From: Neodontobutis hainanensis
Taxonomy: Eukaryota > Chordata > Actinopteri > Gobiiformes > Odontobutidae
Direction of reading: 5' to 3'
DNA length: 64,000 bases
Assembly (NCBI GenBank): GCA_024349245.1
Contig: JALDNG010000020.1
Location: forward strand, 1,603,001-1,667,000
Position 1 is the stretch's first letter; each line of letters starts with the position of its first letter. Shown piece after piece: positions 11,601 through 22,244 of the stretch. Both the position numbers and the translations under genes were made by a program. The notes under the pieces are model-generated. The model was not told the DNA's origin. It saw only the letters and a program-made list of their open reading frames with translations, and did no database searches.

Positions 11601-14600
11601 TTGCTCTTCTTTTTATTATCATTATTATTTTTTTATTTCAGATCACGACCACCATCACTCTCCTCATCCTGGTCACCCAGTGTGGTCTACCATTCCACCC
11701 TTCACTGAACCTCCCATCACCAGAACCCACTTCACCAGACGTACTACACCCAGAACCTCTGGTAAGTAACATACTTCTCTTTAACTTTCATCTTTGTCCT
11801 TATTTCCAATATAATTAAATAAATATTTATTTCATATGTTTGACGTAAGTGGTTAAAATTAGTCAAAAATATAATATTTAAATTATTTGGTAATTTACAT
11901 AGAAAAAATAAAAAATAAAAAAAAAGAATACACCAGCCTCGTTACCTATAAATCATAGACCAAAAGGATTTAGGCAAAAGTCAAAGAATTATTGCACCTA
12001 ATCCTTTTAACATTTAAATAAAAGTGCTATACATCTCAACAAAACAGCAATTAAATTAAATTCCATTTATCAAACAAACAGAAGAGAAAAACAATTAAAA
12101 CAATACAGACACTATTATATGAACTATTCTATTTAATCCATTATTAACATTATTTACTATGTCTACAATCCCAATTTACACCCCAGTATATCCATCAAAA
12201 AAACTCTTTTTATATATTTTTTTATAAAGTTGCAAATTTACCACTCTTCAATTTACTGCCCAGTCCATTCTATAATATCCCACCATTTCTTCCAATACAA
12301 CTTTTCTTTAGTGTACTACGAACACACTGTGCCTTTAAATTATTTCTCCCCTTAAATTGTACCTCCCTTTTCTATTTGCAAACATTCTTTGAATGTTGGT
12401 TGTTTTTCAGTTTTATAAATAATTTGAATAATACTGAGATCAACAAAATTGTGGAATTTTAGAACCTTACATTTTACAAACAATGGGTTTGATGGATCTC
12501 TATACCAACAATTACTGATAACTTTTAGAGCCCTTTTTTGTAAAATAAATATAGCCTGTAACTATGTTTCGTTTATGTCGATCCACAAATGTCTACAAAG
12601 TATGTTAAATATGGCACAATCATGGAAATGTACAGTGTAAGTAGTGCAGATTTTAGCTGTGAAGTTATATTATCTGTTTCCAGTGTGTGTAATAGACTAA
12701 TATAGTATAATAAAACACAAAATAAATCTATAAAAAAATAATAAAATAAATAAAATTATTTGTTCCTGTTCCAATGTATTCTTTTGCAAAACAAAGGAAA
12801 TCATAATTGTGCTCTTGTTTAGTGCGAGGGTTGAACCTGGTTTAATCTAAGGTCATGTCAAAATTCAGTAAAAAGGCAGAGAAATAAAAGTGCTCAGTTT
12901 ATCCTGTGATGTTGCTCCTGTCTGCTTTTTTCTAGATTGCTGGACTGAATGGTTCGACAGAGACGACCCCACAGGCTCCGGAGACTGGGAGACTCTCACA
13001 GACCTGAGAGCAGAAAACCCAGGCAAAATCTGTGCCAAACCGCTCCGAATCGGAGCTCAGACCACGAAGGGAATCCCTGCACTTTCCACAGGAGACGTCT
13101 TTTACGCGTAAGCACTCAGTAATGTTCATAATAAGTGAAAAAGTTGTGGATGTCTAAATACTGATTTTGTTTGTGCAGGTATGACGCAGTGACTGGGTTA
13201 ATCTGCAGAAACTCAGACCAGAAAAAAAACTGCCAGTGTCAGGATTACAGGGTCCGCTTCTTGTGTTCTTGTCAATGGGATTGTAAGTCTCACCTTTTTT
13301 TTTTTTTGCTATTTGTTGGTATATTACGTGTTGTTGTTGCCTTTGATGGAAAACTGGGTGGAACTGTAGCAAACACAAAATAAAATAAATAAAAAAGTAG
13401 AAAGAAAGAAAGAAAGAACAGAAATAGATGGCATAGATAAAACTAATAGAATATATTTAAACATACACTTATGTTATGTATATGAATATGTATATATTTT
13501 TTTGAATTTCAGCACATCCCGACCAGCATTACTATGAACATCCTGGTCTCCCAGAGTGGAAAGGCTTCACTAAACACCCCATCACCAAACCCTCCGGTAA
13601 CTAATATTTCATCTTTGTATAATGTAATTTTATAACAATCTGTAAAAAAATTCGACTACAATAAAAAAATTATAAAAAAATGTAATGAAATTTGTTCTTG
13701 TTCCAAAAAAGTAATCCGCAAAAAAAAAAGTGAAATCAGAAAATACTGCAGATAGGAGGTTTTGCGATTTGGCCCAAACTGTCCAATTGTTATTATAATA
13801 CTGACAATTTAAATAGTTACTGTGGAAACCTGGATTTGAGTCCAAGGTTTAGGGACAAAGACCAGGACTACTGTTCTAGCCATTCATATTTATATAATAA
13901 TTTTTTTCAGTTTATCCTGTTACAGGTTGCAGGGGGCTGGTTTAGGGTTAGACCTGGAGCCAGTTGCTTAGGCCGTGACATAGGGTTCAATATGAATAAT
14001 CTGCAGTTACTTGCAAATGTTAATATATGCAGAGATATACTGACAACTTTTCATATTCACCATTTAGATTTTATTTTTTGTTTGGTCATGATTTGAACCT
14101 GGTTTAATCTGAGTCTATGTCAAAATTCAGTTAAAATGCTTATTATGAGACAAAACAGAGAAATAAAAGTGTTCTGTAGACAAATACTTATCCTAAACAA
14201 CTTCATATTTGTTTTGATGAATGCAGACTGCTGGACTATGTGGTTTGACAGCATTTTGTACTATTTGTAAACCCCATATGACTGACCATGAGGGTTAGTG
14301 CATTTTAAGCTTCATGTCTGTGTTGCTTCTCTTTTGAAGACTGCTGGACCGAGTGGTTTGACAGAGACGACCCCTCTGGCACCGGAGACTGGGAGACACT
14401 GGCCGCTCTGCGCATTGAACATCCGGAGAAAATCTGCAACAGTCCTCTTCAGATCGAGGTCCTGACCACAACCGGGCTTCCTGTGGCCGCCACTGGAAAC
14501 ATCATTGCTGCGTAAGTAATGGGTAGCACAAAAAACTAGAGAATTGGTAGCATATTGTGTCTATTTCTAATGTCTCTTTGAACTTGCATTTTAACATCAT

Positions 14601-17600
14601 CTCCATTTTTCTCTAAACAGGTCTGACACAACTGTAGGCTTCATCTGTAAAAACTCAGACCAGCAAAAGGGCATGTGCAACGATTACCAGGTCCGGTTCC
14701 GGTGTCCGCTTGAGTTCTGCCGACCAAAAGGTAAGACAACAGTTACCATATGTATTTTTGATACATATGGTATTAAGGCGAATTAACCATGAACTTCTGA
14801 GTGCTTTAAATGTGTAGCTCTTGGCAGCATTTAGTGGCAACATTCATGTTAAGTGTCACAAAATATAAAACTAGGACATGAAGTGCCATCCTTGTTAACA
14901 TTGATCCACTGAAGCTGAGCCCTTATCCACACACTCTCTACAGTCCCTGACAAAAGTCTTGTCGCTTATCCATTTTGTAGAAACAAAAGTTTATAACCTG
15001 ACTTTAAAATGAATCGATTGTTTTTATAAATGTCTCAAATGAAAGCTAAAACACTATGCTCAATATACTAAAATAAATTTGCTTCACTGAAGAAAGATTG
15101 ATCATTTAATGAACACAGAAAGGTCAGATTTTGGCAAGACAAAAGATCTTGTCGCCTACAGAAAATTGAACAAATAATTTACTTCAACTACAAAAATATG
15201 TTGCATAACGTCAGTGAATTAAGTAGTGGTGCTGTGAGATCCATATTTAATATCTTGTATGACTTCCATGAGCTTTAAGAACTACATCCATGCAGTTCGA
15301 CAATGATTCATTCAATTTGTTGATGAAGTCATCAGGAATAGCAAAGAAAGCAGTCTTACATGCCTCCCAGAGTTCATCAAGATTCTTTGGTTTTGCCTTC
15401 CATGCTTCCTCTTTCATTCTACCCCAGACATGCTCAATGATGTTCATGTCTGGTGACTGGGCTGGCCAGTCCTGGAGCACCTTGATCTTCTTCGCCTTGA
15501 GGAACTTTGATGTAGAGATAGAAGTATGCGATGGAGCACCATCCTGCTGCAAAATCTGACCCCTTTTATGGTTGGGAATGTAATAGGTAGCTAATACTTC
15601 TTGATATTTTAGGCTATTGATATTGCCTTCCACCCTGCAAATGTCTCGCACACCCCCATACTGGATGTAACCCCAGACCATGATTTTTCCGCCACCAAAC
15701 TTAATTGTTTTCTTGGATCCATGCGGGCTCCAGTAGGTCTCCTGCAATATTTGCGGTGGCTGAGATGTAATTCAACCGAGGATTCATCTGAGAAATCCAC
15801 CTTCAGAAACTTTTCCAGTGTCCATCCTTTTAGCAGGCTGTGGGCCTTGGCAAATGCCACACGTTTTTTTTATTGCCTTTTGTTTAGTGCTGGTTTCTGT
15901 GCACTGATTCAACCATGGAGGCCATTTCGGGACAGAATTCTACAAACTGTTCTGGTTGACACAGGGACTTGAGGTGACCAGGCCTGGTGGAGCTCTGCTG
16001 CAGTGGAAAAGGGGCTGGCCTTGGATTTTCGCATCAACAAACGGTCCTCCCGAGCAGTTGTCTTGCGGGGTCTGCCGGACCTGGGCTTGTCAAAAACATC
16101 TCCAGTCTTTTCATATCTTTTTCTTATTCTTTGTACTTGACGCTGAGACACATTGAAGGTGTCAGCCACCTCAGCAGTGGATCTGGTCTTCAGCCTCTTG
16201 ATAATTAACGCTTTGGTCTCAGGGTGGATCTTAGGCATGTTGTCAGAGGTCTGGTGTGCTGGGGTTCTTTTTATACACTCCCACTAATTGATTGATCAGG
16301 AACTGATCACAGGTGAGGCTGTAATCTAGGATTGGGTGCATCATATGACAAGGCGACAAGACTTTTGTCTTGCCAAAATCTGACCTTTCTGTGTTCATTA
16401 AATGATCAATCTTTCTTCAGTGAAGCAAATTTATTTTAGTATATTGAGCATAATTTGGGAGTGTTTTAGCTTTCATATGAGACATTTCTAAAACCAATCG
16501 ATTAATTTTAAAGTCAGGTTATAAGCTTTTGTTTCTACAAAATGGATAAGCGACAACACTTTTGTCAGGGGCTGTATTTCCGCTCCATTTGTTCACAGAC
16601 AACAGCATGTCTCAAGGCAATGCATGTTTATTCCTCTGTTTATGGACTTATCCTAATGCACATCCTAAATTATTCTAATAATTAGTTTAGTGTTTCTGCT
16701 ACCTTGTCTTAATATAACTTCTGTATTTGTTGCAGAGTGCTACACTGAATGGTTCAACAGAGACGACCCGTCCGGCACCGGAGACTGGGAGACTCTTAGC
16801 GCTCTTCGGGCTGAAAACCCAGGGATGATCTGCAACAGTCCTCTGTGGATCGAAGCCCAGACCGCATCAGGCTACAGCGTCGCCGCAACTGGGAATATCA
16901 TCTCAAAGTAAATCTTAAATAGCAAAACCAAGACATAGAACTTTCAATACTTAATTCTTTGGCTCATTTTCTCTCTCCTGCAAAAAAGATAAAATGTAGA
17001 AGACCTACTGGGATATTTTCTAGTCTAGTCCTTGTTATAAACTTCCTAACTCCTGCTCTAGACTTTTTTATTTATATATCCTGCTCTAGACATTTTTAGG
17101 TTTTATTCAGTCCTAAAGGTTGTCTTGTTTTATTTATTCCAAGAATTGTCCTAGTTTAATCTTATTTAGTTATTTAGCAGACGCTTTTATCCAGAGCAAC
17201 TTACATGAAGCTTCCATTCACCAGTGCTACATTTACATTTAGCTGACGCTTTTATTCAAAGTGAGATACATTAAGGTTCCATTCACCAGTGTTACAGCTG
17301 GAACACCACTATAGGCAAGGGGGGTTAAGTGTCTGGCCCAATTTTGATTAAGTCTTAAATTTAGACCTAATTTATGTATCTGTGTATTTCTTGGATTTGT
17401 CTTGGGTTTATCCTAGTTTAGTCCTGCTTTAATCTTGAAATCTATACTAAAAATCTGTCACTTTTTTTCCACAGAGCTGATGTGACCACAGGCTTCGTCT
17501 GTAAAAACTCAGATCAGCTGTCGGGCACATGTCAAGATTTCCAAGTCCGGTTCAAGTGTCCACAGGAGTTCTGCCATGAGAAAGGTAACAATGGCAATAT

Positions 17601-18762
17601 ATCTCATTTTAAACGAGTCATGGCACTAGTTCTTGGTGGCAGCACAGTGACAGCAAGGGTAGAACCTTTTAAGCAAGCAAGAAACAATCAGGTTTTTGTT
17701 CAGTGAAATATCCACAGTTTTAAGTCCTGGTTTAATCTTGGTTCAGTGTTTTTATTACAGTGTACATTATTACTGATTTAGCCCCAAATTTATCCTGAAC
17801 ATCAATTAAATGTTTTTTTCCCTTTCTTTTAATACACTATTAGACTATTACTATTAATACACTATTGTTTTGTTCCTGCAGTGTGCTGGACACGATGGTA
17901 CGATCTGGATGATCCCACAGGCACAGGGGACTCAGAGCTTCTGTCCGAACTCAGGAAACAATACCCAAATGAGATCTGTAAACATCCGCTCTACATTGAT
18001 GCTGTGACCGTCGACACCAACACTCCGGCAAACGCCACAAACCAGGCTATACACGTGTAAGGACAAGTTTAGTGCTGGGATCAACCCAACTTTAGTATAA
18101 AGTGAAGTAGACAGAAAAGTAAATAGATCTGTAATATGCAACAGTTTCATACCATTTATAACTAATTACAAGGTGTTATATATGTTGAAAGAGTACTAAC
18201 TAAAGGCAGATACAACAACCACCTGCATAAGTATTAGCTTTATGTAATTAGAATACAGTATGTTTACACTAAAGTGACATTTTTATTTGTCAAATTAGGA
18301 TTTTATTGGAGACTATGATTCATTAAAGACGGCAAAGTAAGAGCGTTTGCAAAGAGCAGGGGTTTAGAAAAGGTCAGACAAAAGTGTATGTCGTGTAGAG
18401 ATGACATCACTCACTAAAAAAAACTTCAAACACTATTTAAAAGACAATGTAGCAGGTTTAACCGAGATAGTCTTCTTATGTTACTGTACATATTATAGTA
18501 GCTTAAACTATGTCTCTTCCTACTCTGTCACTGGCCACCTGGACTTTTCTCACTTCACTTGTTCACTTCATTTGGCTCAATTTGCTAAAACCAAAGTGAC
18601 AAAGTAAGATTATAAAATTAAAATTTTTGTCAACATTCTCATTTGTCCTCATCTCTGTTTATCTGCAGCTACAGTCCAACTGAAGGGTTCGTCTGTCGGA
18701 ACCAGGACCAGAAAAGATGCGACTGCCGCGACTACAAGGTCCGCTTTGGGTGTTCTTGCTAA
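4343..18762 (+). CDS. gene A: secreted WxxW-repeat protein with PHIT-repeat and His-rich linkers (999 aa, 20 coding exons)
   Basis: Coding exons: 4343-4354, 4443-4479, 5633-5689, 6288-7124, 7892-8063, 8142-8245, 8753-8848, 10237-10408, 10487-10590, 11099-11194, 11642-11761, 12936-13107, 13179-13282, 13513-13596, 14340-14511, 14621-14730, 16736-16907, 17475-17584, 17882-18056, 18669-18762. They sum to 3000 nt, stop TAA included, with every junction at GT-AG and in phase. The ATG has A at -3. Residues 1-16 form a signal peptide; 36-314 a His/Pro/Thr linker with about 48 PHIT(R/K) units; WxxW domains at about 315-406, 439-530, 603-694, 723-816, 817-910 and 911-999; short His-rich linkers lie between the first four. 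Each domain has the CWT.WF.RDDP..TGDWETL core and six cysteines. The family (Mucin2_WxxW, CysD of mucins, CILP) is extracellular and helps mucins pack; the first Trp of WxxW is a known C-mannosylation site. Unlike B and C, no WxxW domain precedes the first linker. The role in mucus or matrix is inferred; it could equally be an egg-coat or cartilage-type protein. Confidence 0.85.
6288..7124 (+). repeat. gene A linker L1: coding minisatellite, about 48 PHIT(R/K) units in one exon
   Basis: A single 837-nt exon, phase 1 at both ends. It opens with a His-rich head (THPDPNQHHSPLPGHQKWP) like the other linkers and then repeats a 15-bp unit (CCCCACATCACCAGA or ..AAA) from about 6352 to 7090, giving PHITR and PHITK. 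The unit is a multiple of three, so length change keeps the frame; it also leaves two other frames open by accident. The product is Pro-spaced, basic at neutral pH and Thr-rich, hence a candidate for O-glycosylation and metal binding (inference). Short versions (PITRP, PHITRT) occur in linkers of B and C, so the array grew from an existing motif. Confidence 0.85.
7892..8245 (+). other. gene A WxxW module A1 (exons 7892-8063, 8142-8245)
   Basis: Encodes DCWTQWFDRDDPTGSGDWE and so on to CPCPWD. Acceptor TTTTCTAG and donor GCGTAAGC for the first half, TGTGCAG and TTGTAAG for the second. N-type module: it ends CPCPWD and is followed by a linker. Here the second WxxW spacer residue is Gln rather than Glu. 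Confidence 0.85.
8753..8848 (+). other. gene A linker L2 (32 aa, His-rich)
   Basis: Symmetric 1-1 exon. It reads SHPDHNHHHTPHPGHPHW, then PTLPPVTEPITRPTG: eight histidines in the first 17 residues, with a conserved Trp-Pro-Thr ahead of a Pro/Thr tail. Confidence 0.8.
8849..10236 (+). repeat. gene A intron; segment 8880-9770 is repeated at 11790-12680
   Basis: The AT-rich intron after linker L2 shares about 900 bp with the intron after linker L4 in the same orientation, including two 63-codon ORFs (9548 and 12449) that are nearly the same but match nothing I recognise. The match shows that linker plus intron was duplicated as a unit. Confidence 0.7.
10237..10590 (+). other. gene A WxxW module A2 (exons 10237-10408, 10487-10590)
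   Basis: Same exon plan as A1. It carries Glu for Asp (CWTEWFERDDP), a variant shared only with module B2, which marks these two as matching copies. Confidence 0.85.
11099..11194 (+). other. gene A linker L3 (32 aa, His-rich)
   Basis: Reads SNPDHDHHHTPHPGHPHW and then PTRPPVTEPITRPTG; almost the same as L2. It splices to a second linker, not to a WxxW exon, because no WxxW exon lies between 11195 and 11641. Confidence 0.8.
11642..11761 (+). other. gene A linker L4 (40 aa, His-rich)
   Basis: Phase 1-1 exon beginning directly with DHDHHHSPHPGHP after TTTATTTCAG; the usual SHP head is missing. The tail holds PPITRTHFTRRTTPRTSG. The intron just before it (11490-11640) still looks like the intron that follows a WxxW second-half exon, so one module was lost here. 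Confidence 0.75.
12936..13282 (+). other. gene A WxxW module A3 (exons 12936-13107, 13179-13282)
   Basis: N-type module ending CSCQWD. It has an extra cysteine context (KKNCQCQD instead of ENSQCQD), so it carries seven cysteines. Confidence 0.85.
13513..13596 (+). other. gene A linker L5 (28 aa)
   Basis: SHPDQHYYEHPGLPEWKGF, then TKHPITKPSG. It is the shortest linker and the poorest in His; it separates the N-type from the C-type modules. Confidence 0.8.
14227..14275 (+). pseudogene. truncated WxxW first-half exon in gene A intron
   Basis: After a good acceptor (TGAATGCAG) comes DCWTMWFDS and then a switch to sequence that elsewhere follows a second-half exon (GCATTTTGTACTATTTGTAA), with an in-frame stop at once and no donor. 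The same two pieces are complete and about 360 bp apart in gene C (55430 and 55811). A deletion removed one module and left this scar; the exon must be skipped. Confidence 0.75.
14340..14730 (+). other. gene A WxxW module A4 (exons 14340-14511, 14621-14730)
   Basis: First C-type module: second-half exon of 110 nt ending CPLEFCRPK, with no linker after it. Matches B6 and C3 (LQIEVLTTTGLPVAATGNI). Confidence 0.85.
14941..16574 (-). mobile_element. Tc1-like transposon in gene A intron, complete ends
   Basis: Terminal inverted repeats of over 60 bp start CAGTCCCTGACAAAAGTC on the left and CAGCCCCTGACAAAAGT on the right (reverse strand), with TA duplicated on both sides (14939-14940, 16575-16576). 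Length 1634 bp. The same intron in gene C (around 58046) and gene B (around 32450) has a single TA and no insert, so it came in after the genes were duplicated. Tc1 elements move by cut and paste. Confidence 0.92.
15247..16238 (-). pseudogene. Tc1-like transposase, frameshifted
   Basis: On the minus strand, 16238-15909 gives the paired-like helix-turn-helix (MPKIHPETKALIIKRL, QRQVQRIRKRYEKTG, SGRPRKT). The catalytic part continues in other frames at 15860-15609 (FSDES, first Asp) and 15747-15247 (QQDGAPSHTS, second Asp; SPDMNIIEHVWG, the Glu) for a DD34E-type site. At least two frame breaks between 15909 and 15740 mean it cannot make a working enzyme. Confidence 0.85.
16736..17584 (+). other. 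gene A WxxW module A5 (exons 16736-16907, 17475-17584)
   Basis: Begins ECYTEWFNRDDPSGTGDWE: the first Trp of WxxW is Tyr, as in B7 (CYTKW) and C4 (CYTEW). Second half ends FCHEK. The intron inside the module holds a common teleost repeat. Confidence 0.85.
17160..17345. repeat. dispersed teleost repeat with the GCAGACGCTTTTATCC core
   Basis: Core motif GCAGACGCTTTTATCCAGAG appears twice (17177 and, decayed, 17243), followed by the TTCCATTCACCAGTG motif. Related copies sit at 35205-35402 and 56736-56800. The element class is not certain. Confidence 0.6.
17882..18762 (+). other. gene A terminal WxxW module A6 (exons 17882-18056, 18669-18762)
   Basis: Reads VCWTRWYDLDDPTGTGDSE: it keeps WxxW but has Ser in place of the Trp of GDWETL. 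First-half exon is 175 nt (one codon longer). It has an NAT N-glycosylation sequon. The last exon ends FGCSC and TAA. The matching modules B8 and C5 are the most divergent from the rest but alike among themselves. Confidence 0.85.
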
Positions 18763-18800
18763 TACAAGGTCGACACCGACAAGGACCAAACAAAGAACAA

Positions 18801-18911
18801 AATAAACGTTTGTATGTGTTATGGGTTTTCATTTCAGATCACACAATGTCCTTTGATTTGTCTGAGATCTTTTGTATAATGTTTTTGTCTTTTACAAACC
18901 CAATCAATAAA
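18801..18911 (+). terminator. polyadenylation signals of gene A
   Basis: AATAAA at 18801-18806, 39 bases after the stop, and again at 18906-18911. The first is also present after gene C (61410-61415). Which is used cannot be read from the sequence. Confidence 0.65.
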
Positions 18912-20280
18912 ATAAGCATAAAAAAGATGCTGGAAATCAGTTTTTTCTTTATATATTTACAGCTATTGGCCAAACTTTTTAATATAAATGTTTCAAAATC
19001 CTCAATCTTGTGGTTTCAGACAGGTCTTGGGAACTGGTCTTAAGACTATTTTGTAAAGGTCATGGTCTTGTCATGGTTCCAACCAACAAATGGCATATTT
19101 GTCTGTTTTTTTGATTTAATGAAAGCCTCAATCATTTTATTTTGAATTATAAGACAAATTTGACGCACACAGACAAGATTTAGAATAAGAAACAAGTAAA
19201 ATACACCAGTAGTTACAAGATGAAGATAAAACACTTTCATCTGCCTTTACTGAATGTAGGCAGAGCTAAAGATGAAGGTTTTTATCTTCCCCTTATATTG
19301 TTAAAGTTACTTTACCTTTACTTCATCAAGGAGACTGGTTTAGAATTTTGTTGCATGAAACTTAACTGCAAACATTCTAAACATGCTATCCCTTACTGTA
19401 CCCCACAGTGGGAACGAGGCAGTGCAAAGGGTATTAAAACGCATGCGACCTGTGATAGAACTGTAACTGACTCTAACCAGTGGTAACCAGTTAGACCATC
19501 CCTGTCAGTTTCACGCCGAATCAATTCTGCTTTCAGTGACAATGACACCATGGGCCTCTGCTGTCCCAGGAATTTTAGTCAAAATAAAATTCATAGCCAT
19601 TCACAGGCTGTCTTTATTTGAGTATCATTGTCATTTAGTGTGTCATTTTAGACAGCGCTAAATAAATCTTTCTCCATACTTTGATATAATTATATACAAG
19701 CCACCCCAAAAATGTAAAGGTTTTATTGAAGAATTTACTGAGATGCAAGTGAAATTGAAAAGTCGCAAACAAAGAGTATGAGGTATTTTTCTGAAATAAT
19801 CACTAACTGCAGTAACACCTCATGTGTCCTGTTTGCTACAGTGAACAGAATAACAAACCCTGCTCCATTGCCTTCAGAACTAATATTCACATCTATAAGC
19901 AATGAGTTTGCTCTGTTGTTTATTTATATGATTCAGTGAAACTAAACTAGCAATTTACTAGAGTTCTTCCACACGCTGCCTCAATAAGTTACCCACCAGA
20001 TTTCTAAAATCTGTGCTAATCAGTTTGTTACCACAGCTAACTCATTCAGTTAACAGCTCACTAAAGTCTGAAACATTTCTTCAGGCCTTGAAAACAGCTA
20101 TCACTAGGCCTCTCCTTAAGAAGAGCAGTCTTGATGCCACAGAACTGACACACAAGTGATTTAGAAATTGTGATGGGGGGGTCATTCATACTGTCTTGTT
20201 TTTGTTTGTAGTGCTGCAAAATGATGCTTCAAAAACCCCAGAAACGCACGTGCCTTATGCACAAGCCCAACACAAACCCA
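18912..20280. other. 3' flank of gene A, no gene seen
   Basis: The part up to about 19230 matches the 3' flanks of gene B (29220-29340, reverse) and gene C (61600-62210), so the duplicated block extends past the coding region. The rest is AT-rich with no supported ORF. Confidence 0.55.
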
Positions 20281-20289
20281 CCACTTAAT

Positions 20290-20780
20290 GTAGTTCCTCA
20301 ATGGTAGTACGGGCGCATTTCCTTCTCAAATGCCATGAAACGCTGTGAAAACTACAGAACAAAGTAAACAGTGCAAGTAGACCCTAGGGCTTGCTAACAC
20401 ACAAGTGTAAAATAAAATTAGCTACCTCGTGGCCGTCTGTCACTTCGTAGGTCTTTAAGAAGATATTCAGTCAATTCATGCATATTCTAGCTGTGTACAT
20501 TGAACAGTGTAATCAGCACAACATAAATTCACAATTAGAGTTTTTTACATTACATTGTACAAAACAAGTATGTTAAGCAGATGGTTAGCTAACTGTTGGA
20601 AGCTGCTCTCGAGTGGCTCTCGCTCTGAAAGTCTTCAACATGTGAGGGCATGTCTAATGTACCTGACCCGATAGTCTTTTAAGCTCTCGTTAAAATTTTA
20701 AGATAGTAGCAGTATCAAACCAAAAGGAAATAACTGATGTATAACTGTATAGTACAACATATTACTGCATCTAAAGGAAA
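20290..20780. repeat. dispersed repeat, copy 1
   Basis: Matches 26770-27240 in the same orientation over about 450 bp (shared pieces such as CCATGAAACGC, TATTCTAGCTG, GGGCATGTCTAATGTACC). Not coding; element family unknown. Confidence 0.65.
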
Positions 20781-21112
20781 TAAAGACATATTTTACCAGT
20801 GTGAGTAATAATAATAGTAAAAAAAAAAAAATTCTCCTTTTCTGAAAAAAAATTTATAAAAAATGTATATTTTTATGAATGAATCTTTTCAGTGACACTT
20901 ACACCCCCACCAAAATCACAAAAACTTTCAATGTGATTTCTAAGAAGTTTGGGAGTTTTGACTATGTGTATGACCTGTATCAGTCCTGATTAAAGTCACA
21001 ATCTTGTGGATAGGTCTTTTTATGTGTATTAGTCTTCCTTTGTCAAAGGTAGTGTCACTGGTCATCAGCTTCAGCTTTCAAACCTTTCCATCTGTGCTTT
21101 GGAATGTCTCTA

Positions 21113-21994
21113 TCAGACGAGCAAGTTTCTATTTAGATTTGGTGCACTGTCGTCTTGTAGAACCACAATAGGTTTTACTTGTAGGTTACGTGATGCTTTC
21201 TGCCATTTTTGACGCTGTTGGAGATTTAACAGGTATTCTCGCTTCAATCTCTGCCAGAACTCATTTGCAAGGAACTGGACTCTTCTCCATTTTTTGTTCA
21301 AATACAAATCTTCTTTGGAGAACTGTCAGGGACTGACACGTTAGATTCTTTGGGAAGAATTGCGGGGTGTTTGATTTTGTGGTGTAAGGCTGATTGGGAT
21401 AGCCGTCCTCCCACCCTGAGAACATTAGTTTTGTCCAGGAAAGCATTTAAATGTTTTAGTCTGTCGTGCTTGTGTAGAGTACTTTCTCTTTGTGATCTTG
21501 TTTTCTGTATTTCTTCAGCAAAGGCTTCTCTATGCGCTTGTTTGATAATAAAGAATTCCGTCTCCTTTGTCTCCTTAAGATCAGAAGCTTTGTTTGTTCT
21601 TTGTTGGGAACCTTTCAACTCTTTTATATATCTTTTGAGCCAAGCAATAGCTCTTACTGCTCTTGACCAATCTGAGAACTTCTTTAGACGTTCCAGAAAG
21701 GTGTTTCCTTCTTTTCTCTAAATGATACGTGTGTGACCTTTACGAAGCTCAGGATCTGCTTTGAGCATTTCTCCCACTGTTTCTTTCCTGACTGGAAGAT
21801 ATTGTTAACAAAGGAATGCGGGACATTGCAACCCCGTTTGAGTCCTTAAGCTGAGTTGCATTTAGACCTCTCGGGGCGTGATCAGCCGGGTTGTTTTCGT
21901 AGAGGACATGTTGCCCTTGATTGGGACTTGTGCTTTGTGGCAGGATATGCTCAGTTAGTTCATCATCCCAACTCACTTTGTCTTTGCACAACAC
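21113..21994 (-). pseudogene. BEL/Pao LTR-retrotransposon pol fragment, broken
   Basis: Minus-strand pieces in changing frames: 21994-21749 with ENNPADHAPRGLNATQL, 21618-21298 with FLDKTNVLRVGGRLSQSAL and KHPAILPK, then 21307-21113 with FWQRLKREYLLNLQQRQKW. In order these are the RNase H end, the linker before integrase, and the tail of integrase. The integrase core between the last two is missing. A dead relic. Confidence 0.8.
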
Positions 21995-22244
21995 CTGGAG
22001 TATTTGCTTTCAAATCAGGAGTCCAACATGCACTGGGAACAGATCTGACTTACTGCCAGCAATGTGAACCAAGCTCCTGCACCGGTCGTACAGGGACCGG
22101 ACAGCCCTTTGCAAAGGGCCCCAGACCCCATACTCACAGAGCACCCCCCACAGGGCGCCACGAGGGACACAGTCGAATGCCTTCTACCGAGCCACAAAAC
22201 ACATGTGGACTGGTTGGGCAAACTCTCATCTAACTCTCCATCTA

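Noticed and set aside
14227..14275. Using the DCWTMWFDS piece as a coding exon
   Set aside because: In-frame stop and no donor; skipping gives a clean frame.
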